Assembly: GCA_017621225.1 (NCBI GenBank)
Contig: JAGATN010000010.1
Coordinates: 79,748-143,747, forward strand
Source of the DNA: Muribaculaceae bacterium
GTDB taxonomy: Bacteria > Bacteroidota > Bacteroidia > Bacteroidales > Muribaculaceae
Direction: 5' to 3'
DNA: 64,000 bases
Translations under genes and position numbers: made by a program
The notes under the pieces: generated by a model
The model's database searches: none
What the model was told of the DNA's origin: nothing
The model's input: the letters and a program-made list of their open reading frames with translations, nothing else
In this document: one piece after another, positions 45,467-54,723 of the stretch
Layout of the letters: every line of letters begins with the position of its first letter
How positions within the stretch are numbered: the first letter of the stretch is position 1

Positions 45467-47482
45467 TTACTTCGTCAGAGGAGAATAATCGCGCGAGTAA
45501 CGCAACATCTGGTCGGCATATCCCTCGCCATAGGTTATCTTAACGTCGGTTATGTTGCCATTGGCATCCTTTACGGGAACATAAACGGGATTGACAAATC
45601 CGCGATATGGAGCTATCGACAAGTGCGAATAACGTTCGAGCACTTCATTATGCAGCTTGGGGTCGACCTTTACGGCATATTTTTCAACGAGGTCACGACC
45701 TGCTTCATAGTCGCCTTCGCTCTTTATTCGCTGTATTTCGCTCAACAATCGGCCAAACAGTCCACGCAACTTTTCATAATCGTTGATTTGAATGTATGTT
45801 TTGCCATTGCGCACCACGTATTCCACAACGTTATCAGGCTTACCCTTTTCAAACACCCATTCCGATATCAACTTACGGTTACGCATATGTGCCTCCTCTA
45901 CATCCTTGCCCGGCTCTATTCGCATCAGCTGCGTCATAAGCCCGTTGAGCAGATACTTGTAATATTCGGCCTTATAAGCATCCTTATTGTCGAGCAGTCC
46001 CAATTCCACAAGCTTCGGATCGGCAAGATAATACAGTGCGAACAAATCGGCACGCGCTTCTTCAAGCGTCGACCCGTGAGCCTTCAATGCATCCGGATCA
46101 ACACCCGGAAGCATCTTGCCGCTGCCATGACCAAGACATTCATGCAAGTCGGTATGCAAATTGTCGGTAATGAACAGATAGTCGTCAAGCAATTTTGCCG
46201 TAGGTTTGTCAATCACGAATTCTTCGTTGAAGCCGTTGCCATGCGAAGCTTCATCGTAAGCTTCCGTTATGTTTTCGATGGTCACCGACTTCGATCCGTG
46301 AGCCGCACGAATCCAGTTGGCATTAGGCAGATTGATGCCAATCGGAGTGGCCGGATAAGCGTCGCCGGCCAATATCGCTGCGGTTATCACCTTTGCCGAC
46401 ACCCCCTTGACTTTATCTTTTTTGAATCGCGAATCGACAGGCGAATTATCCTCAAACCATTGGGCATTTTCGCTTATCACTTCCGTGCGGTGTGAAGCTT
46501 CGTCGTTTTTGAAATTGACTATCGACTCCCAGGCACCTGTCATGCCGAGCGGATCGCCGTAGCTTTCAATAAATCCGTTGATGAAATCGACTTTCGAGTC
46601 CGTATCCTCGACCCACATTATGGAGTAATCGTCAAACGCCTTCAAATTGCCCGTAGTATAATATTCTATAAGTTTATTTATTACGTTACGCTGTTTGTCA
46701 TTTTCGGCATATTTGACAGCTTCCGACAAATTCTCTATTATTTTCGATATTGCATTCGAGTACAAACCTCCCACTTTGTAGGTCTGCTCAACCACTTTGC
46801 CGTTCTCCTTCACTACTCGCGAGTTCAAGCCGTACGACACCGGAGTCAGATCGGTCGAATCCTTCATAGCGTTGTAATAGTTTTCAACCTCGCTCTGCGT
46901 AACGCCGTCGTACAGATTGTTGGCCGAAGTAACTATCAGATCGGCACCTTCAGCCTGATTGACCCTCTTGGCCACGAACTCCGGATCAAACACCACCTTA
47001 ATCATCAAATCGGCATTTGCCGGACGCTTCGATGCCGGCAGCGATTTTATTGCCGAGCGCAAGAACGACTCCGAAAATTCAGGCACGAACTTATCCATCG
47101 AGTAATGATGGTGTATTCCGTTGCCAAACCATATCTGCTTCAAATATTTTTCAAAGGCTTTGAATTCCTTTCCATTCTTATCGCCCGAATATGAAGTGTA
47201 TATATTTTCAAGCAGTTGACGCAACTCAAGATTATATTTATTGTTCTGATCCCACAGTATGTCACGCCCCATGAGCGCCGCTTCCGTGAGATAATATATC
47301 AACTTTTTCTGATTCAACGACAAATCATTGAATCCGGGCACCTCGTAGCGCAACACTTCTATGTCGGCAAAACGGTCGGCCACATAATTGAAATTCTTAT
47401 TTTCCTTTGCCATAACCATCATCGACGTCGACAGGGCAACAGCCATTACAGCCCCACCTATCTTGTTATTAATATTGACCAT
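45467..47482 (-). CDS. Dipeptidyl peptidase III-like metallopeptidase (M49), exported
   Basis: 671 residues. The zinc motif of family M49 in its short bacterial form is HECLGH (447-452), with EEARADLFALYYL (474 onward) giving the third ligand. An N-terminal hydrophobic stretch (about 8-26) looks like a signal peptide. The family removes dipeptides from oligopeptides; Bacteroides members have been mislabelled as dihydrofolate reductase in databases. It lies 4 bases after rlmI and is the last gene of the dxr operon. Confidence 0.92.
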   Translation of the reverse strand: MVNINNKIGGAVMAVALSTSMMVMAKENKNFNYVADRFADIEVLRYEVPGFNDLSLNQKKLIYYLTEAALMGRDILWDQNNKYNLELRQLLENIYTSYSGDKNGKEFKAFEKYLKQIWFGNGIHHHYSMDKFVPEFSESFLRSAIKSLPASKRPANADLMIKVVFDPEFVAKRVNQAEGADLIVTSANNLYDGVTQSEVENYYNAMKDSTDLTPVSYGLNSRVVKENGKVVEQTYKVGGLYSNAISKIIENLSEAVKYAENDKQRNVINKLIEYYTTGNLKAFDDYSIMWVEDTDSKVDFINGFIESYGDPLGMTGAWESIVNFKNDEASHRTEVISENAQWFEDNSPVDSRFKKDKVKGVSAKVITAAILAGDAYPATPIGINLPNANWIRAAHGSKSVTIENITEAYDEASHGNGFNEEFVIDKPTAKLLDDYLFITDNLHTDLHECLGHGSGKMLPGVDPDALKAHGSTLEEARADLFALYYLADPKLVELGLLDNKDAYKAEYYKYLLNGLMTQLMRIEPGKDVEEAHMRNRKLISEWVFEKGKPDNVVEYVVRNGKTYIQINDYEKLRGLFGRLLSEIQRIKSEGDYEAGRDLVEKYAVKVDPKLHNEVLERYSHLSIAPYRGFVNPVYVPVKDANGNITDVKITYGEGYADQMLRYSRDYSPLTK

Positions 47483-47486
47483 ATAG

Positions 47487-48674
47487 TTACTCTATGTATA
47501 AAATTAGACCTTTGAGATATTCACCTTCGGGATGATATATGTTTACGGGGTGATCGGCAGGCTGCGTCAGCTGATGAAGTATTCTCACCTTACGGCCCGT
47601 CTGGGCGGCAGCAGAGAATACGGCCAACCGGAACTGATCCTTCGTGATGGCCTGCGAACAAGAGAACGTAAACAAAATGCCGCCATGCGAAATTTTTTCC
47701 ATCGCTTTGGCGTTCAAACGCTGATAGCCCCTCAACGCATTCTTTATGGCACTGCGATGCTTGGCAAATGCCGGAGGGTCGAGCACTATCAAATCGTACG
47801 AATCAGCCTCCATGTCCGACAGGAATTTGAATGCATCTTCGGCATACGATTTATGTCGGGCATCGCCGGGAAAGTTTAGCAGCATATTTGCATCGGTAAG
47901 AGCCACCGCTTTAGCCGAACTATCTACCGAATGCACCATCTCGGCCCCGCCTCGCATTGCATATACCGAAAATCCGCCCGTGTAACAAAACATGTTTAAG
48001 ACCTTGCGCCCCTTGCTGTAACGTTCAAGAAGCATGCGATTGTCGCGTTGATCGACAAAGAAACCCGTTTTTTGTCCTTTCAGCCAATCGACATGGAATT
48101 TCAGTCCGTTTTCTATTGCCACGTTCGAGTCAAAACCGCCTACTATGTAGTCGTTTTGCGGATCGAGCTGCGCCTTGTACGGAAGGGTGGTTTCCGACTT
48201 GTAATATACATTCTTCACCCCCAGCTCCTCATTATTTACAAGAGCCGTGGCAACGGCATTTCGGGCATAATGCATTCCCGGCGAATGCGCCTGCACTACC
48301 GCCGTCGTACCATACACGTCGACAATCAGTCCGGGCAAAAAATCACCCTCGCCATGCACAAGCCTGAAAGCATTGTTATCAGTACGCTTGAGTCCGAGCA
48401 TTTTCCTAAGCTTCCATGCGCCCTCGATGCGTTTTGCATAGAAAGCCTCATCTATCGCGTCGCCGGCAGTTTCACTGAGCATTCTCACGGCAATGCTGCC
48501 CACCTGATAATGGCCTACGCCAAGCGTCGAGCCCTCGTGCGACACCACTTCGACGGTTTCGCCTTCTTCCAAATCATCGGGCATTCGATCTATGGCACCC
48601 GAAAACACCCACGGATGAAATCGCTTCAACGACTCATCTTTGCCCTTTTTAAGCTTTATTATCTTGTAACTCAT
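47487..48674 (-). CDS. rlmI: 23S rRNA (cytosine) methyltransferase, RlmI family
   Basis: 395 residues: an N-terminal PUA domain (about 1-75, IIKLKKGKDESLKRFHPWVFSGAI) and a class I SAM methyltransferase domain (KVLNMFCYTGGFSVYAMRGG as the SAM loop, LIVLDPPAFAKHR, FTFSCSQAI with the catalytic cysteine). RlmI makes m5C1962 in E. coli 23S rRNA; target position here is inferred. It starts 5 bases after the rseP stop. Confidence 0.93.
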   Translation of the reverse strand: MSYKIIKLKKGKDESLKRFHPWVFSGAIDRMPDDLEEGETVEVVSHEGSTLGVGHYQVGSIAVRMLSETAGDAIDEAFYAKRIEGAWKLRKMLGLKRTDNNAFRLVHGEGDFLPGLIVDVYGTTAVVQAHSPGMHYARNAVATALVNNEELGVKNVYYKSETTLPYKAQLDPQNDYIVGGFDSNVAIENGLKFHVDWLKGQKTGFFVDQRDNRMLLERYSKGRKVLNMFCYTGGFSVYAMRGGAEMVHSVDSSAKAVALTDANMLLNFPGDARHKSYAEDAFKFLSDMEADSYDLIVLDPPAFAKHRSAIKNALRGYQRLNAKAMEKISHGGILFTFSCSQAITKDQFRLAVFSAAAQTGRKVRILHQLTQPADHPVNIYHPEGEYLKGLILYIE

Positions 48675-48679
48675 CTTTC

Positions 48680-50047
48680 TTATTTAAAAAACGCCTTAAA
48701 CAAGTCATTGCCATTGGCATATACGAGCAACAACAGCAAAAACAGCATTCCGGCATATTGTGCATACTCCATGACTTTTTCATTCGGCTTGCGACGCGAC
48801 ACCACTTCGTATATGAGAAACATCACGTGGCCGCCGTCAAGACCCGGAATGGGTATGATGTTCATAAATGCCAGTGCAACGGACAAAAATGCCGTTATCT
48901 GCCAGAATGTAAACCAGTTCCATTTATCGGGGAACAAATTTCCTATCGAGCCGAAGCCGCCGAGGCTCTGTGCCCCTTCCGAGCTAAACACGTGCTTCAT
49001 CGACCCCACGTAATTCGACAGAGTGGTGGTTCCTATCTCCCAACCTTTGGGCACCGACTCAAACACGCCGTATCGCACCGTGACCGTGGGATAAACCTCC
49101 GTTATCGGAGACAGTTGAAAGCCCAATCGGCCGAATTCATTTGGCACGGCCGTAACCATCATCTCCTTACCATCGCGAAGCAGCGTAACGTTCACAGGCT
49201 TCTCGACGTAATTTTTAAGAGCCGCCGTAAGTTCCGTAAGCGATGGAGTGGCGATCGTATCGACTGCAATTATTCTATCGCCCTCGTTTATTCCGGCTTT
49301 GTCAGCCGCATCGCCTGGCTGCACGCGATACACGAATACCGGCACACGATAAGTCAAAAATCCCTTATCGTCATTAAGCCTGAACAAAAAGTCGTCGGGA
49401 ATGGGAATGTTGACCGTATCTTTATGATTGCGCAACACCGTCACCACCTTGGCGTCAGCCATGCGATAAGCAAAGTCGCCATCGGCGGCATCGATTTTTT
49501 CGCCATCGGCCATCAACGGTATGTCGCCATTGCGGAAGCCCACACGCTGTGCGGCCTCGACAAAATCCATTCCTTCATAAGCCTGTTCGAGCGGAATATA
49601 CTTGTCGCCCCAATACCATGCTATGCCTGAATATATGATTATTGCCAATATGAAATTGAACATCACGCCGCCGAGCATCACCGCCAACCGCTGATACGCG
49701 GGCTTGGCCCTGAATTCCCACGGCTTTTCGGGCTGAGCCATCTGCTCCTTGTCCATCGACTCGTCGATCATACCGGCTATCTTGACATATCCGCCAAGCG
49801 GAAGCCAGCCTATGCCATACTCGGTGTCGCGCCACGATGCCTTTTCGTTGCCGTCTTTGTCATATTTCGGTTTTCCTTTCTTAGGTTTCCATTTTGCCAA
49901 TGAGAACCACGGATTAAAAAACAAATAAAATTTTTCGACCTTTATGCCAAAAGACCTGGCTATGATGTAATGTCCGAATTCATGTATTATCACCAAAAAT
50001 GCCAATGCCACTATCAGCTGAGCGGCCTTAATAAGAAATGATTCCAT
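48680..50047 (-). CDS. rseP: Site-2 intramembrane metalloprotease, RseP family
   Basis: 455 residues. The zinc motif HEFGH (22-26) is in the first membrane helix and the third ligand is in NIIPIPGLDGGHVMF near the C terminus. Two PDZ-type regions lie between (about 150-320, for example AGINEGDRIIAVDTI). RseP cuts anti-sigma factors or signal remnants in the membrane. It overlaps the dxr stop by one base (TAATG), the same dxr-rseP order found in many Bacteroidetes. Confidence 0.95.
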   Translation of the reverse strand: MESFLIKAAQLIVALAFLVIIHEFGHYIIARSFGIKVEKFYLFFNPWFSLAKWKPKKGKPKYDKDGNEKASWRDTEYGIGWLPLGGYVKIAGMIDESMDKEQMAQPEKPWEFRAKPAYQRLAVMLGGVMFNFILAIIIYSGIAWYWGDKYIPLEQAYEGMDFVEAAQRVGFRNGDIPLMADGEKIDAADGDFAYRMADAKVVTVLRNHKDTVNIPIPDDFLFRLNDDKGFLTYRVPVFVYRVQPGDAADKAGINEGDRIIAVDTIATPSLTELTAALKNYVEKPVNVTLLRDGKEMMVTAVPNEFGRLGFQLSPITEVYPTVTVRYGVFESVPKGWEIGTTTLSNYVGSMKHVFSSEGAQSLGGFGSIGNLFPDKWNWFTFWQITAFLSVALAFMNIIPIPGLDGGHVMFLIYEVVSRRKPNEKVMEYAQYAGMLFLLLLLVYANGNDLFKAFFK

Positions 50048-51216
50048 TATTTGATTATTTCATTGATAAATTGCGAGGCTATGATTCGAGCCTCATTGTT
50101 AGTGGCCACATAGTCGTCATATTCCGGATTCTGAATGCTCGGAATCTTATTCAACGTATGGCGTATTACCTTATATATGTCGAGAAACTTTATTTTGCGC
50201 GACAGGAACGATGCCACCGCAATTTCGTTGGCCGCATTGATTATGCAGGCCGTCGTTCCGCCGCTGCTCAATGCTTCATAAGCCAGATTAAGACATGGAA
50301 ATTTCTCGACGTCGGGTTCTTCAAACGTGAGCGACGCGTAATCCGTTATTTTCATATGATGACGCGGTGTCTCGAGCCTTTCGCCCCCGGCAAGTGCATA
50401 ACTTATGGGCAAACGCATGTCGGGCAATCCCAACTGAGCCTTTATGGCGCCGTCCTGAAACTCCACCATGGAATGCACTATCGATTGCGGATGAACCACG
50501 GCTTTGATGCGCTCCGGCGATATGCCAAACAGCCAGCGGGCCTCGATTATTTCAAAGGCCTTGTTAAGCATCGTGGCCGAATCGATGGTTATCTTGGCCC
50601 CCATCGACCACTTCGGATGACACAGGGCGTCATCTACCGTTACCGACTTGAGAGCCTCGGAATCAAGCGTCCGGAACGGGCCTCCCGATGCCGTTATTAT
50701 CAACTTGCTTACCGACGACTGACTTTCGCCTACAAGACACTGATATATGGCCGAATGCTCCGAATCGACCGGATACAACCGCGACTTTGAGCCTTCAAGC
50801 AGTCGGCTCACATATTCGCCGGCCACCACCAGCGTTTCCTTATTGGCCAAAGCTATATCCTTGCCCGAACGTATGGCACGTATCGTAGGCTCAAGACCGC
50901 TGTAACCCACCGTGGCCGTAACCACCATCGAAAAGTCGTCGCGCTCCATGGCGTCGGCAATGGCGCGCGCGCCCGCCTCAGTGGCTATGCCATAAGGCTG
51001 CAATGCTTCGCGCAACGCCTCGTATTTCGTCTCGTCGGCTATGATGGCCATGGATGGCCTATGCTCTATCGACTGCTTGACGAGCAAATCGACATTCGAC
51101 CCGGCCGTAAGCAATTTCACGGAAAACAAATGCGGATATTCCGATACCACATCAAGCGTCTGCGTTCCGATCGAGCCAGTACTTCCTATTATTGCTATGT
51201 TTTTTTTTTGAGTCAC
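50047..51216 (-). CDS. dxr: 1-deoxy-D-xylulose 5-phosphate reductoisomerase
   Basis: 389 residues; makes MEP from DXP with NADPH in isoprenoid synthesis. The NADPH loop GSTGSIGTQTLDVV is at the N terminus; ALANKETLVVAGE, PVDSEHSAIYQCL (metal and substrate contacts) and ITASGGPFR with PKWSMGAKITIDSATM are all present. It is the first gene of the dxr-rseP-rlmI-dppIII run, with a -7 box at 51267-51274. Confidence 0.97.
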   Translation of the reverse strand: MTQKKNIAIIGSTGSIGTQTLDVVSEYPHLFSVKLLTAGSNVDLLVKQSIEHRPSMAIIADETKYEALREALQPYGIATEAGARAIADAMERDDFSMVVTATVGYSGLEPTIRAIRSGKDIALANKETLVVAGEYVSRLLEGSKSRLYPVDSEHSAIYQCLVGESQSSVSKLIITASGGPFRTLDSEALKSVTVDDALCHPKWSMGAKITIDSATMLNKAFEIIEARWLFGISPERIKAVVHPQSIVHSMVEFQDGAIKAQLGLPDMRLPISYALAGGERLETPRHHMKITDYASLTFEEPDVEKFPCLNLAYEALSSGGTTACIINAANEIAVASFLSRKIKFLDIYKVIRHTLNKIPSIQNPEYDDYVATNNEARIIASQFINEIIK

Positions 51217-51266
51217 GTCTCTTTGAATAAAAGATGCCGTTAAATGCTTTTTATTTTATTAATGTG

Positions 51267-51274
51267 CAAATTTA
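51267..51274 (-). promoter_or_regulatory. Bacteroidetes -7 box TAAATTTG for the dxr operon
   Basis: An exact TAnnTTTG match on the minus strand, 51 bases before the dxr ATG. Confidence 0.6.
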
Positions 51275-51474
51275 GTGCAAAAACTCCATTTCAATACTAT
51301 GAATCTCCCACAAAAACGCTCGATGCATTTTTTCGCACAACTTTTCCGAACAAAAAAACTTTAGATTATGTTATAAAACCAAAATGAATAACAACCCACA
51401 TCGAGTAGTTATGATTTAAGACAAAAATAAAATTCTATAAAATTTAAATATTGTTTCATTAAAATTTACGAGAG

Positions 51475-52674
51475 ATGAAAAAGAACTTTTTATTAGCAAT
51501 CGCAGGATGCGGCTTTACGTTGCTCTCAGCAAATCAGGCCACCGCTCAAGAAACCGTAGTGGTTGATGAAACCGTCTTAACGGAAGTTAATGTCGACTGC
51601 AAGGACAACTACTCGTCGTCATGGCGCGACAACTGGTTCATACAGCTTGGTGCGGGCATCCAGATACCCTACGTTGACAACTATCTCAACCATGGCGATG
51701 CGAAACATCACATTACGCCCGTCTACAACCTCGGTTTCGGACACTGGTTCAGCCCCTATCTGGGTTTCAGATTCACCGGTTACTATGGAAAGCTCCATCT
51801 CAACTGGGGTGAATACAACAAAGCCACGATGGGCAACGTAAACTTCGACATCATGTGGGATATGTTCAACTCCATCTCAGGTCCTAATCCTTCACGCGTA
51901 TTCAGCATTTTGCCGTATGCCGGTATTGGTGGCACTTACACTTACGGGTTCACCGAAGGCAACATCACAACCGACTATGGCCGCAAAATCAAATCTCGCG
52001 AATGGGCACTCCCCGTTTCGGCCGGTTTGCAGATGCGCTTCCGTCTTAGCAAATACGTTGACTTCTTCGCTGAAGCTCGCGCTCAGTTCTACGGCGACAA
52101 CTTCAACAACGTAGCATCGGGCGGCTCTATCGAAGCCAACATTTCAGCCATTGGCGGTTTCATCATCAACATTGGCGGAACCAAGTATCAGAAGTACAAT
52201 CCTTGCGATTACCTTTCGTACATAAACTCTCTTAACAATCAGGTCAACGACCTCCGTGGCGATCTCGCTAACACCGCTGCCGCTCTTGCTGCTGCCGAAG
52301 CTCAGCTTCCTTGCCCCGAAGTAGTTGCTCAGGAAGAAGTTATCGTACAGGCTCCCATGCTGTCAGCTGTTAGATTCAAGATCAACTCTGCAGTGATTAC
52401 CGACGAAGAAATGGTCAACGTTTACAACGTAGCCGAATGGATGAAGGCTAATCCCGAAGTTAACGTAATCATACAAGGCTATGCCGACAAGGACACCGGT
52501 ACCGCAGCTTACAATATGGAACTCTCTCAGCGTCGTGGACAGGCCGTAGCCGACGTTCTCACCAACAAGTACGGCATCAGCCCCGACCGCCTCACCATCC
52601 AGGCCAACGGTAGCGAAACCCAGCCTTACGACGAAAACAACTGGAACCGTATCGTAATATTCACTCAACCATAA
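51475..52674 (+). CDS. OmpA-family outer-membrane protein
   Basis: 399 residues. A signal peptide (about 1-24) is followed by an N-terminal beta-barrel (about 45-245), a short coiled segment (NSLNNQVNDLRGDLANTAAALAAAEAQL) and a C-terminal OmpA domain (VIIQGYADKDTGTAAYNMELSQRRGQAV) that binds peptidoglycan. Codon choice is noticeably richer in CTC/GGT-type codons than its neighbours, suggesting high expression. A strong terminator follows at 52716-52743. Confidence 0.94.
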   Translation: MKKNFLLAIAGCGFTLLSANQATAQETVVVDETVLTEVNVDCKDNYSSSWRDNWFIQLGAGIQIPYVDNYLNHGDAKHHITPVYNLGFGHWFSPYLGFRFTGYYGKLHLNWGEYNKATMGNVNFDIMWDMFNSISGPNPSRVFSILPYAGIGGTYTYGFTEGNITTDYGRKIKSREWALPVSAGLQMRFRLSKYVDFFAEARAQFYGDNFNNVASGGSIEANISAIGGFIINIGGTKYQKYNPCDYLSYINSLNNQVNDLRGDLANTAAALAAAEAQLPCPEVVAQEEVIVQAPMLSAVRFKINSAVITDEEMVNVYNVAEWMKANPEVNVIIQGYADKDTGTAAYNMELSQRRGQAVADVLTNKYGISPDRLTIQANGSETQPYDENNWNRIVIFTQP

Positions 52675-52715
52675 GACTCCTCTTTAGTATAATTTCTATT
52701 CATAATTGAAAAATT

Positions 52716-52743
52716 CGGGGTGCTTGCCATGGCAGGCACCTCG
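52716..52743 (+). terminator. Rho-independent terminator after the OmpA-family gene
   Basis: A 13-bp stem with two G-T pairs (52716-52728 with 52731-52743), a tight AT loop and a run of five T residues. Confidence 0.85.
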
Positions 52744-52814
52744 TTTTTCACGCCATTACCACATTATTTATCAGATAATATTATTTTGCATTTTGTTTTT
52801 TGACATAAATGGCG

Positions 52815-52822
52815 TAAATTTG
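52815..52822 (+). promoter_or_regulatory. Bacteroidetes -7 box TAAATTTG for the phosphohexomutase gene
   Basis: An exact TAnnTTTG match with TTG at 52793-52795, 19 bases upstream, as the -33 element; 46 bases to the ATG. Confidence 0.65.
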
Positions 52823-52867
52823 TTGGCAATCATAGAATAAGGTTACACAATCATTTTTTTATCCGTT

Positions 52868-54622
52868 ATGGAAGATAACACTAATTTATTGAAAACAGTA
52901 ACTGCCAAAGCACAAGTATGGCTCGGAGAGGGTTACGACGAAGAAACTCGCGCCGAAGTGAAGAAGCTTTTGGATGCAGATGACAAAACGGCTCTTATCG
53001 AAGCTTTCTACAAAGATCTCGAATTCGGCACCGGTGGCCTGAGAGGCATTATGGGCGTAGGCTCCAACAGAATGAACATATACACCGTCGGAGCTGCAAC
53101 CCAAGGTCTTGCAAACTATCTGAAAGAGGCTTTTGCCGATCTGCCTCAGATATCGGTAGTGGTTGGACACGACGTTCGAAACAACAGCCGTAAATTTGCC
53201 GAAATAGTTGCCGACATATTCTCGGCCAACGGCATAAAGGCTTATCTGTTCGACGACTTCCGACCCACGCCCGAATTGTCATTCGCAATACGTCACCTCG
53301 GATGCCAGAGTGGCGTGAACATCACGGCATCACACAATCCCAAGGAGTACAACGGATATAAAGCTTACTGGGCCGACGGTGCTCAGATCATAGCTCCACA
53401 CGATGTAAACATCATCGACCACGTAAACCAAATAAAAGGCGTTGAAAGCATAAAATTCAACGGCGACAAGTCAAACATACAGATAATTGGCAAGGAAATC
53501 GACGATGCATTCCTGTCGGCCATAAAAGGCTTGCAGTTAAGCCCCGATGCCGTAAAGCGTCATCACGACATGAAGATCGTATACACGCCTATACATGGCA
53601 CCGGCGTGAAGCTGATTCCCGAATCACTGGCCAACTACGGATTCACCGACATAATCCATGTGCCCGAACAAGACGTGCCTTGCGGCGACTTCCCCACCGT
53701 TGAGTCACCCAACCCCGAAGTTCCGTCAGCAATGGCCATGGCCATTGCAAAGGCCAAGGAAGTGGGCGCCGACCTGGTTATGGCTTCAGACCCCGACGCC
53801 GACCGAATCGGAGCAGTGATACGAAACACCGATGGCGAATACGTGCTGCTTAACGGCAACCAGATAGTGATGATTCTTCTCAACTACATCATCACCCGAA
53901 ACAAAGAGATGAATCGCCTTGACGGAAACGAATACATCGTTAAGACCATCGTAACCACCGAAACCATAAAGTCGATAACCAATCACTATGGCATCAAGAT
54001 GTACGACTGCTACACCGGCTTCAAATGGATTGCAGCCGTGATTCGCGACAACGAAGGCGTGGCTCGTTATCTCGGTGGAGGCGAAGAAAGCTACGGATTC
54101 CTGGCCGAAGATTTTGCGCGCGACAAGGATGCCGTTTCTGCCGTATCGTTGATGGCCGAAGCCGCTGCTTGGGCCAAGGATCGCGGTCAGAACTTCTTGC
54201 AGATGCTTCAAGACATCTACATTACCAACGGATTCTCTCGCGAGTCAGGCGTTTCGGTAGTGCGTCAGGGAAAAGAAGGTGCCGAAGAAATTCAGGCTAT
54301 GATGAAAGCTTATCGCGAAAATCCGCCGAAATCAATCGGAGGCAGCAAGGTAGCCCTTATAAAGGATTACGCAACGCTCGATGCCACCGACACCATCAAT
54401 GGCAAAGTAACGAAGATGGACATGCCCACTACTTCAAACGTTTTGCAGTTCTTCACCGAAGACGAAACCAAGATTTCGGTACGTCCGTCGGGAACCGAAC
54501 CCAAAATCAAATTCTACATCGAAGTAAAGGGTACGATGAAGACGGCTGCCGATTACGAAAAAGCCATCAACGAAGCCGATTCGAAAATCGAAATGGTAAA
54601 GAAAGACCTCGGCATAGCATAA
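52868..54622 (+). CDS. Phosphoglucomutase/phosphomannomutase (alpha-D-phosphohexomutase)
   Basis: 584 residues. The phosphoserine loop is TASHNPKEYNGYK (Ser155), the metal loop is SDPDADRIG, the sugar-binding loop is GGEESYG and the phosphate-binding loop is RPSGTEPKIKFY. The length fits the larger PGM2-like bacterial group that interconverts glucose-1-P and glucose-6-P, possibly also mannose or pentose phosphates. Monocistronic, with a terminator shared with the convergent ClC gene. Confidence 0.94.
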   Translation: MEDNTNLLKTVTAKAQVWLGEGYDEETRAEVKKLLDADDKTALIEAFYKDLEFGTGGLRGIMGVGSNRMNIYTVGAATQGLANYLKEAFADLPQISVVVGHDVRNNSRKFAEIVADIFSANGIKAYLFDDFRPTPELSFAIRHLGCQSGVNITASHNPKEYNGYKAYWADGAQIIAPHDVNIIDHVNQIKGVESIKFNGDKSNIQIIGKEIDDAFLSAIKGLQLSPDAVKRHHDMKIVYTPIHGTGVKLIPESLANYGFTDIIHVPEQDVPCGDFPTVESPNPEVPSAMAMAIAKAKEVGADLVMASDPDADRIGAVIRNTDGEYVLLNGNQIVMILLNYIITRNKEMNRLDGNEYIVKTIVTTETIKSITNHYGIKMYDCYTGFKWIAAVIRDNEGVARYLGGGEESYGFLAEDFARDKDAVSAVSLMAEAAAWAKDRGQNFLQMLQDIYITNGFSRESGVSVVRQGKEGAEEIQAMMKAYRENPPKSIGGSKVALIKDYATLDATDTINGKVTKMDMPTTSNVLQFFTEDETKISVRPSGTEPKIKFYIEVKGTMKTAADYEKAINEADSKIEMVKKDLGIA

Positions 54623-54660
54623 ACTCGACAAAAGTCACTACGACAACCACTCATAATGCA

Positions 54661-54687
54661 GCGGCCCGATATTCCTAATCGGGCCGC
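54661..54687. terminator. Bidirectional terminator between phosphohexomutase and ClC genes
   Basis: A 10-bp GC-rich stem (GCGGCCCGAT at 54661-54670 with ATCGGGCCGC at 54678-54687), followed by TTGTTTTA on the plus strand. Confidence 0.8.
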
Positions 54688-54723
54688 CATTGTTTTATCT
54701 TTGAAATAGGGGGAATCGCTTCG